64,000 bases of DNA, taken from a virus. Below are positions 34,801 through 42,200 of the stretch, piece by piece; position 1 is the stretch's first letter, and the number at the start of each line of letters is the position of its first letter. The notes below the pieces were generated by a model, which searched no databases, was not told the origin of the DNA, and saw nothing but the letters and a program-made list of their open reading frames with translations. Location of the stretch: IMG/VR virus record IMGVR_UViG_3300008339_000029, positions 1 to 64,000 of that record, one strand, 5' to 3'. Made by a program: the position numbers and the translations under genes.

Positions 34801-36597
34801 AATTTGTTAGGTCCTGCATTTAATCAAAATTTAAGAGGTAACGGAGATTGGGTTTTCTTTGCTCAGCAAAGACAACTTGAAATGAATGTTATGGGTCTTC
34901 AGGGAAGAAGATGGGGTGATATTGGGAATGCATTTTATGTACTGAATGGTCTTTCGCCTACACCATATATACCTAATTATTTTGCCAATATGGTTAAAGG
35001 GAGAAAAGAGGCAACAAACTCTGTTCCCATAGAAGTAATAGTAGCAAATAATGGATTGTATCTTTCCAATTCTCCTGAATTAATTCTTAAACCTTTGATT
35101 GGTTTAGCAGGAACACCTGCAGATGAATTAGGTACAGATATTTCAATGATGGCACAAACACTTCCAACACAACAATTGGAAGTGGATTTTAGAAAAAGAA
35201 AAAGAGGTGTTCACAACATAATAAACACTATTAGAAATGGAGAAAACTCATTATTAAATCAAAACTATTTATCTCAATCAAACAAAGAATTCATTATTGG
35301 TTATGATAATTTTGGTGCTCCACTAAGAGCAAAACAAAGATACACTATAGTAAATCCTTATACTGGGCCTGCGTCTACTAAAAATTTAATTTTCTCAATT
35401 GAAAACTTGGCTATACCGGATACCGCTAATGATAGAGTTATGTATTTCCCGCCATACATAGAAAAGTTTTCACATAACTCAAAAGCAACTTGGACAGAAC
35501 ATACATTCCTTGGAAGACCTGAGTCATTATATACCTATTCAAAGGGTGACAGATCTGGTACAATTTCTTTTGTTGTTCTCACAGATTATGCTCAAACTGT
35601 AGACATGGGAGTTGACTGGGAAAATTTCAGAACATATGTAGAAACATTTGATAAAAACTTTACTGATACTATGGTTTTTGATGAACCAGTAAGCGGATTG
35701 GGAACTCAAGATCAAGTAGATGCTGAACTTGCAGCCACAAAACAACAATTAATTAATATTGATGAACAAATTAATGTTGTTACTGCAGAAATTAATCAAA
35801 CAAATCAAGTAAATCAAGATATTAGTGATTTACAACAGAAAAAAAATGATTTAATTAAACAACAATTATCTCTACAACAAAAAATAGATGATTTAGATAA
35901 ATCTTTTAGACCAACTACTAATCCATATTCAGAACAAAGAAAAGGTTTTGATAACGTATATAAAAACTTATTAGACACAGCTAGAGTTCCTGATGGACAA
36001 TACGGTGATGTAGTGAGTATTCTTTCAGATACAACTCAAAGATTGGCTGGAATGAAAAAAGATTTATTATTTCAACCAGCATTCTTTTCGGGATCAAAAG
36101 TTGATTTCAGAAACAGAATGAAATTTTTAGAAAAATTGACTAAACCTTCCAAATCATCATCAGAAAAAACAGGATTTAATTTCACTAATCCCCCAGTATG
36201 TAAAATGAGATTAGGAGATTGGGTTGATCACTATGTGATTTTTGATAGTGTAGATTATGATTATAAAGAAAATAGTTGGACGTTAGATGGTTTTGGAGAA
36301 GAAAATGGTTTGGTAACTGATGGTGTGCAACCTTTAATGGTTTCAGTAACTCTCAGCTTTAAATTGCTTGGTAAATATGGTGCGAGTATCAATCCAAGCT
36401 TGGCACCTCCATTGGCAAGTGATGAAACTGGATTCTTTGGAATATTAAATGATACACCTGATCAAGATATAGCAACTGGTGAGGTTAAAAAAGCAGATTC
36501 TGACGTAACTCCAAATGCACCAACTACTAACAATATACTAATAACACAAAACCTAGATCAAGCAGCAAATCCTCTACTAACTGAAAATGTTGCATAA
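28855..36597 (+). CDS. Giant baseplate protein: about 85 solenoid-like repeats fused to a gp54/48-like tail-tube-cap domain
   Basis: The 2580-residue protein (ATG 28855; a TTG three bases upstream is also in frame) has two parts. Residues about 25-1927 are a continuous array of some 85 units of about 22 residues with consensus IDLDxxAxxxRNxLLSKNxx. Residues about 1940-2580 are a conventional phage domain. It includes PHWNLLGPAFNQ, LRAKQRYTIVNPYTG, FLGRPESLYTYSKGDRSGTI, a coiled-coil insert (about 2290-2340), then PPVCKMRLGDWVDHYVIFDS and LMVSVTLSFKLLG. That last pattern (PPxCKxxxG ... SVDY ... VSVTLSFKLLG) is what I associate with T4 gp54/gp48-type baseplate tail-tube initiators. It lies between the tape measure and gp53, as expected for a baseplate protein. 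The function of the repeat array is unknown. Confidence 0.8.
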   Translation: MIENFPFESEEEYRQRVKFEEFFGNYTDSVRQILISKNVPNPKNLYDAYKIRKDNLARNQTISANLDENSQYLRSVLLSKNVDNIIDPDKISKEIRETLISKNILLNTDKDLEELSEKTRLSLLAKNESQLYGKLDRTGAAARRNLLPKNEIVNPDSIERYANVTRFNLLSRNLTDIADVEKAAENYRNALLNKNNYEGTNQILDSSSEVQRNNLLAKNSNFNSFDIDKSSEEIRSSLLSKNQIIDNVKNNDFSVVRQFLLAKNNFEEINLDLLASEIRNNTLNKNYYDESIDNSNDYNNYRLSLLSKNENKVTDLDELSKENRDYQLKFNQISKNVSNELADQEEIRKNLLAKNQTNPKDLDQESETLRNKLISKNLSNLINIDLLSINQRSNLLKRNDYTEANGELDNISAIIRNSTLAKNENSERNILEETAIKERLRILSKNLKNVFDIEGLASEIRNNLLSKNTFEGGVNNLLDESSIIQRLNLLAKNENLNREDLELIANRIRTTLVAKNQVIDSADKNFDNTRKSLLARNQNDLIDLDSIAEDFRNASLNKNQIDAFSIDEVSEKIRTSLINKNNIKLFDLDKLAENNRNALLSKNEIISDNDVNSDLIRSSLLSKNQTKTVDLDEEAISSRNRLISKNVSNLIGIDDLSINQRFNLLSKNQNKEIDLDKLGEIQRNNILKYNQFVDIVSNFEEVEILRKNLLARNQNQLIDLDEQAKIQRLNLLNTNQNLNSINLESEVENYRKELLAKNQSVYKDIDEEAIPLRNSLIAKNVSNLINIDILSINQRSNLLSKNYYTEANGELDELSSKIRLPLLSKNQNFGDISLDEVASPERIRLITRNLKKLIDLDLAAIPYREQLLGKNNYDDTFNRILEEIALNPRKNLLAKNKEDFSEELETIARITRTNLLTKNYDINKIIDTTLDTNALEIRRNLLAKNDVVEANLDLISLKARTNSLSKNISYASLDLDLYASQFREELKSKNVPSLNDLDKLANLYRQNLLKSNDPGYTSVGTDELIEITRTNLLSKNKGKIIDIEFEALTVRNRLISKNIDALIDIEKISNVQRENLISKNKYTEANGLLDEQAGVIRNSLLNKNVEELFNLDALALDIRRNLVSKNQITYFDLDAEAKDIRNKLLASNSDTPIDLDKLGLQIRTLTLSKNESKSIDLDKISAQERDDLLSKNVETRINLDLISEQYRKLLLSSNVFKLFDLDAEATEIRNRLISKNLDKLFDLDELATINRTSLLKFNEILPVDLEKDTNKLRNKLLAFNKAQFIDLDTLAIRQREDLIQKNQIKEFDLDALALSIRNTLLTRNVYEIINLDNLASQERSILLSKNETKVIDLDRLANEIRNNLVTKNVYGLIDLDILASSERKNLLSKNEITLFDLDANAEPLRNSLLSFNQNQFIDLDTIALPIRTNTLAKNDTKQIDLDATATVQRNNILSKNIASSINLDAEAEILRKLLTEKNQPQFPDLDKEAAPYRKDLLAKNAEIAIINLDAIAAANRSDILQKNVENIIDIERLATQSRTTLLSFNQPQFIDLDQISVEPRQNALNSNKNIKIINLDAIAAENRDDILAKNKTIRVQDLDQVAVPLRANLLAFNIPVFGSLDAVAEPIRKQYEAANSRILQIDLDATALPIRTSLLNANVERLFDLDQIAAGNRSDQLSKNLETTIDLDSLATSIRYGLLANNTSDLLIDLDSQAQQERLLLLAKNVSNLLVDLDAEAQGLRTNLLAFNQPQFVDLDAEAISQRNNLLSKNQPSTIDLDTNAISSRNNLLAFNQPQFIDLDSVATPIRTNMLSSNVPSIIDLDSLAAVERLDLLSFNIPTLIDLDQVAQSERQNLLAFNVAQFIDLDTVAAPQRANLLANNQATIIDIEGIADQERNNLLASNQPQFVNLDEEAEPYRLSLLAKNNPDPDGSPLGTNVFIGGTSVFLGVSNLDINGAIIRALNKLKNQFIATLDSPDTDFPHWNLLGPAFNQNLRGNGDWVFFAQQRQLEMNVMGLQGRRWGDIGNAFYVLNGLSPTPYIPNYFANMVKGRKEATNSVPIEVIVANNGLYLSNSPELILKPLIGLAGTPADELGTDISMMAQTLPTQQLEVDFRKRKRGVHNIINTIRNGENSLLNQNYLSQSNKEFIIGYDNFGAPLRAKQRYTIVNPYTGPASTKNLIFSIENLAIPDTANDRVMYFPPYIEKFSHNSKATWTEHTFLGRPESLYTYSKGDRSGTISFVVLTDYAQTVDMGVDWENFRTYVETFDKNFTDTMVFDEPVSGLGTQDQVDAELAATKQQLINIDEQINVVTAEINQTNQVNQDISDLQQKKNDLIKQQLSLQQKIDDLDKSFRPTTNPYSEQRKGFDNVYKNLLDTARVPDGQYGDVVSILSDTTQRLAGMKKDLLFQPAFFSGSKVDFRNRMKFLEKLTKPSKSSSEKTGFNFTNPPVCKMRLGDWVDHYVIFDSVDYDYKENSWTLDGFGEENGLVTDGVQPLMVSVTLSFKLLGKYGASINPSLAPPLASDETGFFGILNDTPDQDIATGEVKKADSDVTPNAPTTNNILITQNLDQAANPLLTENVA
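28930..34635 (+). repeat. About 85 tandem ~66-bp (22-aa) repeats with IDLDxxA...RxxLLSKN core
   Basis: I counted 85 occurrences of the LLxKN-type core (variants LLAFN, LISKN, LLAKN). Units are mostly 22 residues; the N-terminal third has longer, more divergent units (up to about 27), whereas the last third is very regular. A higher-order period is visible in the first half: the segment starting RNKLISKN recurs at 29962, 30769, 31171 and 32005, spaced in multiples of about 402-417 bp. Strand plus helix plus Asn turn per unit suggests a beta/alpha solenoid reminiscent of leucine-rich repeats, which is inference. Confidence 0.9.
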
Positions 36598-36633
36598 TAT
36601 TTATTTTAAAAAAACATAATTTAATTTAGAAAA

Positions 36634-36936
36634 ATGGCTTTCTCAAGATACTCACAACTTGCATTTAACGGAGAAATGAAATCTTTTCCTAAAATATTAA
36701 TTAGTAAAAGAACAACTGATATATATGTAACTTATAATTCAAATAAGACTAGATTAGATAGGATAGCATCAGAAGCGTATGGTGATGATACTCTTTATTG
36801 GATTATATTATTAGCTAATCCAAATTATTATATGGAGTTTGATATTCCGAATGGTGCAGTAATAAGAGTTCCAAATCCATTAAGTGAAGTAATCACAGAA
36901 TTCAATAATAAAGTATTAGCAAATAGAAATTCATAA
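36634..36936 (+). CDS. T4 gp53-like baseplate wedge protein
   Basis: The 100-residue protein has the gp53-type LysM-like core: DIYVTYNSNKTRLDRIASEA then YGDDTLYWIILLANPNYY and IPNGAVIRVPNP. In T4, gp53 joins neighbouring baseplate wedges. At 100 residues it is shorter than T4 gp53, as is common outside T4. The hub gene starts one base after its stop, so the two are coupled. Confidence 0.85.
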   Translation: MAFSRYSQLAFNGEMKSFPKILISKRTTDIYVTYNSNKTRLDRIASEAYGDDTLYWIILLANPNYYMEFDIPNGAVIRVPNPLSEVITEFNNKVLANRNS

Positions 36937-36937
36937 T

Positions 36938-39900
36938 ATGCCTTTAGTAGTACCAGTTGATAGTGATATTAGACCTCAAGACCTTACTCTAGATTTTTAT
37001 CTTGAAGCTACACCTATTGGCGGTGGTAAAAAAGATTTTTCAGGTAAAAACACTTATATAATTCAAGCATTTACTGAAAATTTAGGATTTGGAATCACTA
37101 GTTTAGATATAGATATAAAACCAAATTTACAACCAGTTGTAAATATTACATTTAAAGATTTATATGGTAACTTGGTTTATAGCAGAGATGAAAGATTCAA
37201 ATTTGATATTTTATTCCAATTACCATATCCAAAATTTAATTTATACATAAAAGGTTATGTTGGTAAACCAGTAAATTTTTTATTGCAAGTAAAATCTGTT
37301 AAGACTACTTATCAATCTTCTGATGGTAGTTATGAAATAAAAGCCGAATTTATTCCTAATGTATTTGGGTTTTTTGGAGATATACCTTATCAATATCTTT
37401 TTGCAGTAGCAAAATTGAAAGATAAATTTGGAGAGAATACTGAAGGTTCTGAAGGAAATTCTTCTATCATAGAGATAGCAAAAAATGGAATTGAAATAAA
37501 ACAAAAAATACAGCAAGTAGAAGATAAATACAAATTACAAAGAGATACTTTGACTATTTTAGCTGGAGACCCAACTTCAATAGCAACTAGTTATAATCAG
37601 GGGACACTTAAATTTGATTCAATAAGTCCTGACGAGTCTTTGACTTCTGCTGGATTTACTGGTGTCACATTTAATATTAACACAAAAGATCCTAAGGGTA
37701 AAGATTATACAATAATTGACTCATCACTAGAAGTAATAGGTAATTCTATACTTGCAAGTATAAATTCTCCAACTACTATAGAGTTTAAATCAACCATACC
37801 ATCATTAAGTGCTTTTACACAATCGGACAAAGGAAAAAAACAAATAGAAGATGCAAAAACAATTATAACTTCAAATTTAAATGCTATAACCAAAGCCTCA
37901 AGTGCTCAAGGTTACAGTAGTGTTGAAGATATTTTAATTGATACTCAAACGATCTATAATGTGATGACCAGACTCGCTGGTGATTGTGCTTATATACTGG
38001 GATATATTTTAGAGGGTGGAATTAGTGGCTATAACGCAGACACATCAAGACCTACAAACAACGAAATTTTTGGAAATTATTATCCTTTAATTGAAGAAAA
38101 TAATTTAGGGCAAACTTCTGCATTTGGTGAGCAAAAACCTTGGTCACAGGCACCAATAGAATTGAAAAAAGTTGAAGATTTTTGTCAAGCTTTATATGAA
38201 GGTGTACAACAAGCAGAAACAATAATTCAAGAAGCATCTGATCAAAATAATGCAATTACTGACCAACCTGCAATAGAAGGAGAAAAAATTGCAAAAAGAT
38301 TAACGAATGCTGAACACGTAAAAAATAATCCATATTTGGGACAAAGTGTTGATAAGATAATAACCAATCTAATACAAAGGGCAGGCTTAGCATCTTGCGG
38401 ATACGCTTTCAATACATTAGCAGTAGCTCAAACAAACTTAACAGATGCTGAATATGAAAATTTTTCTGACGCAGTCCTTAAATTAAAAGGAACTGACAGA
38501 ACAACTTTAAAAACATTTGCAGAGGAAGTAAAACAAATTTTTAATAGCAAAGGAGAACTTACAAAGGAATTTACAGATAAAACAAAAAATAATCCAAATT
38601 TAACTTATCAAGATTATTTTGCTAGTTATTTTGAAAAAATGGATTTAGCATCCACAAATAAGGAAATATTTTTGAATTCAGATCCAAAAAGTTTAGTTTG
38701 TGTTTCCATGTTTCAGAATGGAGTCATGTATCATAATCCAAAAGATGTATTAGCTAAATTGACTAGCAAAGCTGCAGGTGCAAACTCATGTTTAAATAAG
38801 GGTGGTAAAGCAGAAATTGTTGCATATATTAGAAATAAAAATGCACCTTTAGATGTGGATCAATTAAATGGAGATCCATCTTCTGATACACAAATGCCTC
38901 AGAAAGTAAAAAATCCGAATTTTCAATTTTTTAAAGTAGAATATAATCCACCAACTGAAGCAAAATACGGAGTATTTATCAATTATGCGGAAATGGTGAA
39001 TGCTCCCACGCCAACTTATAAATCATTGGATAGTTTAATTTTACCAGTAATAACTGGTCAAACCATTTCTGGATACGAACAAGCACAAAAAGAGGATTAT
39101 TTAGTAAGGTTAGTTTCACAAACACAATTATCATCACCAGCAGATTATGTTACAAGTCTAAAAAATGAAACAGTTAGGAGCAATCTATGGTTTTATTGTA
39201 GTAAAATCTTGAACTTAACTTCCGGAACTGAAGAAGAACAAGAAAAAAGATTAAAAGATAAACAAGAGGCAGAAAATAAAGATGCTGTTTCGAGAGGTGA
39301 AACTCCTACAGAAATTGTGACCGTCGGTGCCGTTGAGCCGTACTCACGAGATGATGGACAAATAAATGCAGTATATACACAGTTTCACCATATTTGTCAA
39401 GCTTGGATTTCTTTAGCTACTACAGAAAATAGTGATGCATTACCAGATGGAACTGACGTTAATTTAAGGACAGTGTTGGAGAAAAAATACAGAAGTACTG
39501 ATGGTACATCTGCATTCTATTTAAATTTCAATTATCCACTTGTTATAGATAATCCGGCAGTGGATATAAGGGATGCTATTATTAATACAGATCCCTTATT
39601 GGAAAATAACACTTCTACTTCTACGCTGAATATGATGCAAAACATATGTCAGTTAAATAACTTTTTATTACAACCTATACCAGCAGGTTTTACCAGTGAT
39701 TTAAAAGATTTATTTAAACCCCAGCCAAATATAGATTATAGCAATGCAGTAGGTAGAAATGCACTTTCAATTATTTGGGCACCAACACCTGAAAATAGAT
39801 TGACCAAAAATGATAATAGTCCTATTTATCCAGATAAAAATTTTCTAAAAACTTTAGACAATTTAAAAACAGATATAATAGCCTTTCAATTTGGTAGTCC

Positions 39901-42157
39901 TAATAATGTTTTTCTTAAATCAGTAAAAGCTGGCACCGACGATAATAAAGTTACATCTGAAAGTTTACAAGCTACTAGTGATATTGTTAACAATCAAAAT
40001 CAAAATAAAAAGAAAGGGTTCGATTGTTCAATGTTAGCTGTAATGCAAGGAAGAAGTTATAAAATAAGCTTAGATATTCTTGGTAATGCTCAAATTTTTC
40101 CAACCATGAATCTAGCTATTGATGGTTTACCTATTTTTACTGGTCTATATTGGGTTTTAGAAGTTCAGCATAAATTAACTCCTAATAATATGGAAACAGA
40201 AATTTCAGCCATGAAAATGAAAATTGGAAATGGGGGAAATTTTGCATTAATTATGCCTATCACTAAAAGAAGCGTAAGAACAATCACTCCATTCGGAGGT
40301 GGTGGAGATGGTGGTAGTGGAGGAGGAAATTTCGGAGAAGGATTAAATATAGAACTTTTGAAAAAATTAAAAGATGTAAAACTTAGGAATCCTGCTGAAA
40401 TTAACGCTGTAATAAAAACATATACTAGCAATAAGTATACTGATTTTGTAACTTGGGTAAATGCAGAAGTTGTCGGAAAAGCATCAATGTACAATAGAGG
40501 AAAAGTTGATTCTGCAAATTGGAATAAGTGTTGGGAAACAATTATACCTGTTACTTGGTCCGAATATGGTACTGGAGGTATAAATTTTCTTGAATTTGTA
40601 TGTTTATTTTGTATAATATATGGCGAGACAGGTGGTAAGTTTTCAAGTGTGAGAGAAGGCATGAATTCACTTGATAACGGTACAAATCCGGGTATTGCAT
40701 ATGCTTATAAATATAATAGAGATTATAATAAAACTTCTGGAGATTTGTTTAGTGATGCTAATTTTATATCAGCTCATGCAAATAAGCCTTTAGGAAATGA
40801 TAAAAATACTAAAAATTCAAATGACCCATCATGGAAAGGAACAAGTTTTCCAAAAAGTTTGTTTCCAAGTAATATTAAAGAAGCAGCAAGAACAACTCCT
40901 GCAACATTTATAAATGAATCAGATTTTTATAAATTTAGTGGTCGTGGTTTAATTCAAACCACTTGGAGAAGCAATTATGAAAAAATACTTACTTGGGTTT
41001 TAAGTTATACTGGAAATGATACAATTGTAAAAAAATATAAAGGAATTTGGCAAGCAGCTCCTTATAATGGAAACAAAGAAATAATATTGACTAGAAGTAC
41101 AAATGCTGATTGGGACGAACTATTTAGTTCACAAATTTTATTAGGTCAAGCTATAAATATTCATTCAGGAAAAAATAGATATCAATATATGCCAGCACTT
41201 GATTCTTCAAAGGAGGAATTGATTAAAGCTATTAATAAAGTTGGTTTAACAATTAATGGTGCAGCTGGTATAGATGGAGAATACGTTTCAAGTTATAGAA
41301 CTAGAGTATATGGATTATTAAATGCACTATATCCACAAGGTGCTCCACAAATTTCTTCAACAAACACAGATATTTCTGCAAGCAATGATGGGGATAGGAT
41401 TAATCAGGGAACGTCTAATGAATGTACAGTTGTAACAAGAGGAAAAAATAAAATTGCAATCCATACAGGTAAAGAAAGACAATTTAAAAAACGAGAAGTA
41501 AGATCTATAACTTTACATATTACTGATGGCTGGGGCTATACTGGTTGTGCTCAAAGAACTTGTGATGGTGTAGGTGCATGTGATAAAGAATTCAATCAAG
41601 GTGGTATTCACTATGCTGTGGATTGGACTGGAGCTAGAGTAACAGGTATACCAGAAGATATAAGATCGGTTCATGGTAATAATTGGAATGCACATGGTAT
41701 AGGTATTGAAATTTGTGCTCATTTTGGAGTAAAAAGTAAAGGTCCGGCAGGGCCTGAACAAAGAGTCGTATATTCAAATGATGCTGTAGCACCAGTTGGA
41801 AAAGCTAGTTATGGTGGTACGCCTAATCCGGGTTACTGCACATTAGATTACAAATATTGTGGATACAGTGAATTCATGGAATTTACTGATGCACAAATAA
41901 CTGCTACTTACAACCTTTGTACTGAAATTTTAGGAAGATATCCAAAAATGAAAGCTGCAATACAAGGAAAAAATCCATATTATGTATGGGGCTGGAATTC
42001 AAAACCGGCTGCTGGAAGTAATGTGAAAGCAAATAAAATAGAATATACTGAATTTGGAATTTTTGCCCACGCTGCATCTAAGGGTGCAAGTCACGTTGAC
42101 CCGCCACCAACTCCTAAATTAATTGCAATGTTGAAAAAATTAGGTATGACAGGTTAA
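36938..42157 (+). CDS. Baseplate hub with GH19/lysozyme-like and zinc amidase domains
   Basis: The 1739-residue protein combines three modules. Residues 1 to about 1110 are a gp27-like hub (NLGFGITSLDIDIKPN near the start; MNLAIDGLPIFTGLYWVLEV near the end). A Gly-rich linker occupies about 1118-1134. Residues about 1200-1470 resemble a GH19/lysozyme fold: YGETGGKFSSVREG with candidate catalytic Glu1230, and FSGRGLIQTTWRSNYEKI at 1333-1350. Residues about 1505-1735 are an Amidase_2/PGRP domain: RSITLHITDGWGYTG with His1527, GIGIEICAHFG, and FAHAASKGASHVDPPP with His1711 and Asp1721 as likely zinc ligands. It should cut peptidoglycan glycan and peptide bonds during entry. No separate endolysin was seen in the window. 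Confidence 0.85.
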   Translation: MPLVVPVDSDIRPQDLTLDFYLEATPIGGGKKDFSGKNTYIIQAFTENLGFGITSLDIDIKPNLQPVVNITFKDLYGNLVYSRDERFKFDILFQLPYPKFNLYIKGYVGKPVNFLLQVKSVKTTYQSSDGSYEIKAEFIPNVFGFFGDIPYQYLFAVAKLKDKFGENTEGSEGNSSIIEIAKNGIEIKQKIQQVEDKYKLQRDTLTILAGDPTSIATSYNQGTLKFDSISPDESLTSAGFTGVTFNINTKDPKGKDYTIIDSSLEVIGNSILASINSPTTIEFKSTIPSLSAFTQSDKGKKQIEDAKTIITSNLNAITKASSAQGYSSVEDILIDTQTIYNVMTRLAGDCAYILGYILEGGISGYNADTSRPTNNEIFGNYYPLIEENNLGQTSAFGEQKPWSQAPIELKKVEDFCQALYEGVQQAETIIQEASDQNNAITDQPAIEGEKIAKRLTNAEHVKNNPYLGQSVDKIITNLIQRAGLASCGYAFNTLAVAQTNLTDAEYENFSDAVLKLKGTDRTTLKTFAEEVKQIFNSKGELTKEFTDKTKNNPNLTYQDYFASYFEKMDLASTNKEIFLNSDPKSLVCVSMFQNGVMYHNPKDVLAKLTSKAAGANSCLNKGGKAEIVAYIRNKNAPLDVDQLNGDPSSDTQMPQKVKNPNFQFFKVEYNPPTEAKYGVFINYAEMVNAPTPTYKSLDSLILPVITGQTISGYEQAQKEDYLVRLVSQTQLSSPADYVTSLKNETVRSNLWFYCSKILNLTSGTEEEQEKRLKDKQEAENKDAVSRGETPTEIVTVGAVEPYSRDDGQINAVYTQFHHICQAWISLATTENSDALPDGTDVNLRTVLEKKYRSTDGTSAFYLNFNYPLVIDNPAVDIRDAIINTDPLLENNTSTSTLNMMQNICQLNNFLLQPIPAGFTSDLKDLFKPQPNIDYSNAVGRNALSIIWAPTPENRLTKNDNSPIYPDKNFLKTLDNLKTDIIAFQFGSPNNVFLKSVKAGTDDNKVTSESLQATSDIVNNQNQNKKKGFDCSMLAVMQGRSYKISLDILGNAQIFPTMNLAIDGLPIFTGLYWVLEVQHKLTPNNMETEISAMKMKIGNGGNFALIMPITKRSVRTITPFGGGGDGGSGGGNFGEGLNIELLKKLKDVKLRNPAEINAVIKTYTSNKYTDFVTWVNAEVVGKASMYNRGKVDSANWNKCWETIIPVTWSEYGTGGINFLEFVCLFCIIYGETGGKFSSVREGMNSLDNGTNPGIAYAYKYNRDYNKTSGDLFSDANFISAHANKPLGNDKNTKNSNDPSWKGTSFPKSLFPSNIKEAARTTPATFINESDFYKFSGRGLIQTTWRSNYEKILTWVLSYTGNDTIVKKYKGIWQAAPYNGNKEIILTRSTNADWDELFSSQILLGQAINIHSGKNRYQYMPALDSSKEELIKAINKVGLTINGAAGIDGEYVSSYRTRVYGLLNALYPQGAPQISSTNTDISASNDGDRINQGTSNECTVVTRGKNKIAIHTGKERQFKKREVRSITLHITDGWGYTGCAQRTCDGVGACDKEFNQGGIHYAVDWTGARVTGIPEDIRSVHGNNWNAHGIGIEICAHFGVKSKGPAGPEQRVVYSNDAVAPVGKASYGGTPNPGYCTLDYKYCGYSEFMEFTDAQITATYNLCTEILGRYPKMKAAIQGKNPYYVWGWNSKPAAGSNVKANKIEYTEFGIFAHAASKGASHVDPPPTPKLIAMLKKLGMTG

Positions 42158-42187
42158 TTCATCCTTTTATAATTTTATAATTTTTAT

Positions 42188-42195
42188 TATATTTG
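42188..42195 (+). promoter_or_regulatory. Host-type -7 element (TATATTTG) before the A-family polymerase
   Basis: TATATTTG matches TAnnTTTG and ends only 5 nt before the ATG at 42201, so the transcript may be leaderless or nearly so. No -33 TTG is obvious. Confidence 0.45.
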
Positions 42196-42200
42196 TAGTA

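Noticed and set aside
40165-40662. Antisense ORF of 165 codons with a Pro-rich run
   Set aside because: It is the complement of the Gly-rich linker and nearby hub sequence, which have clear coding support on the plus strand.
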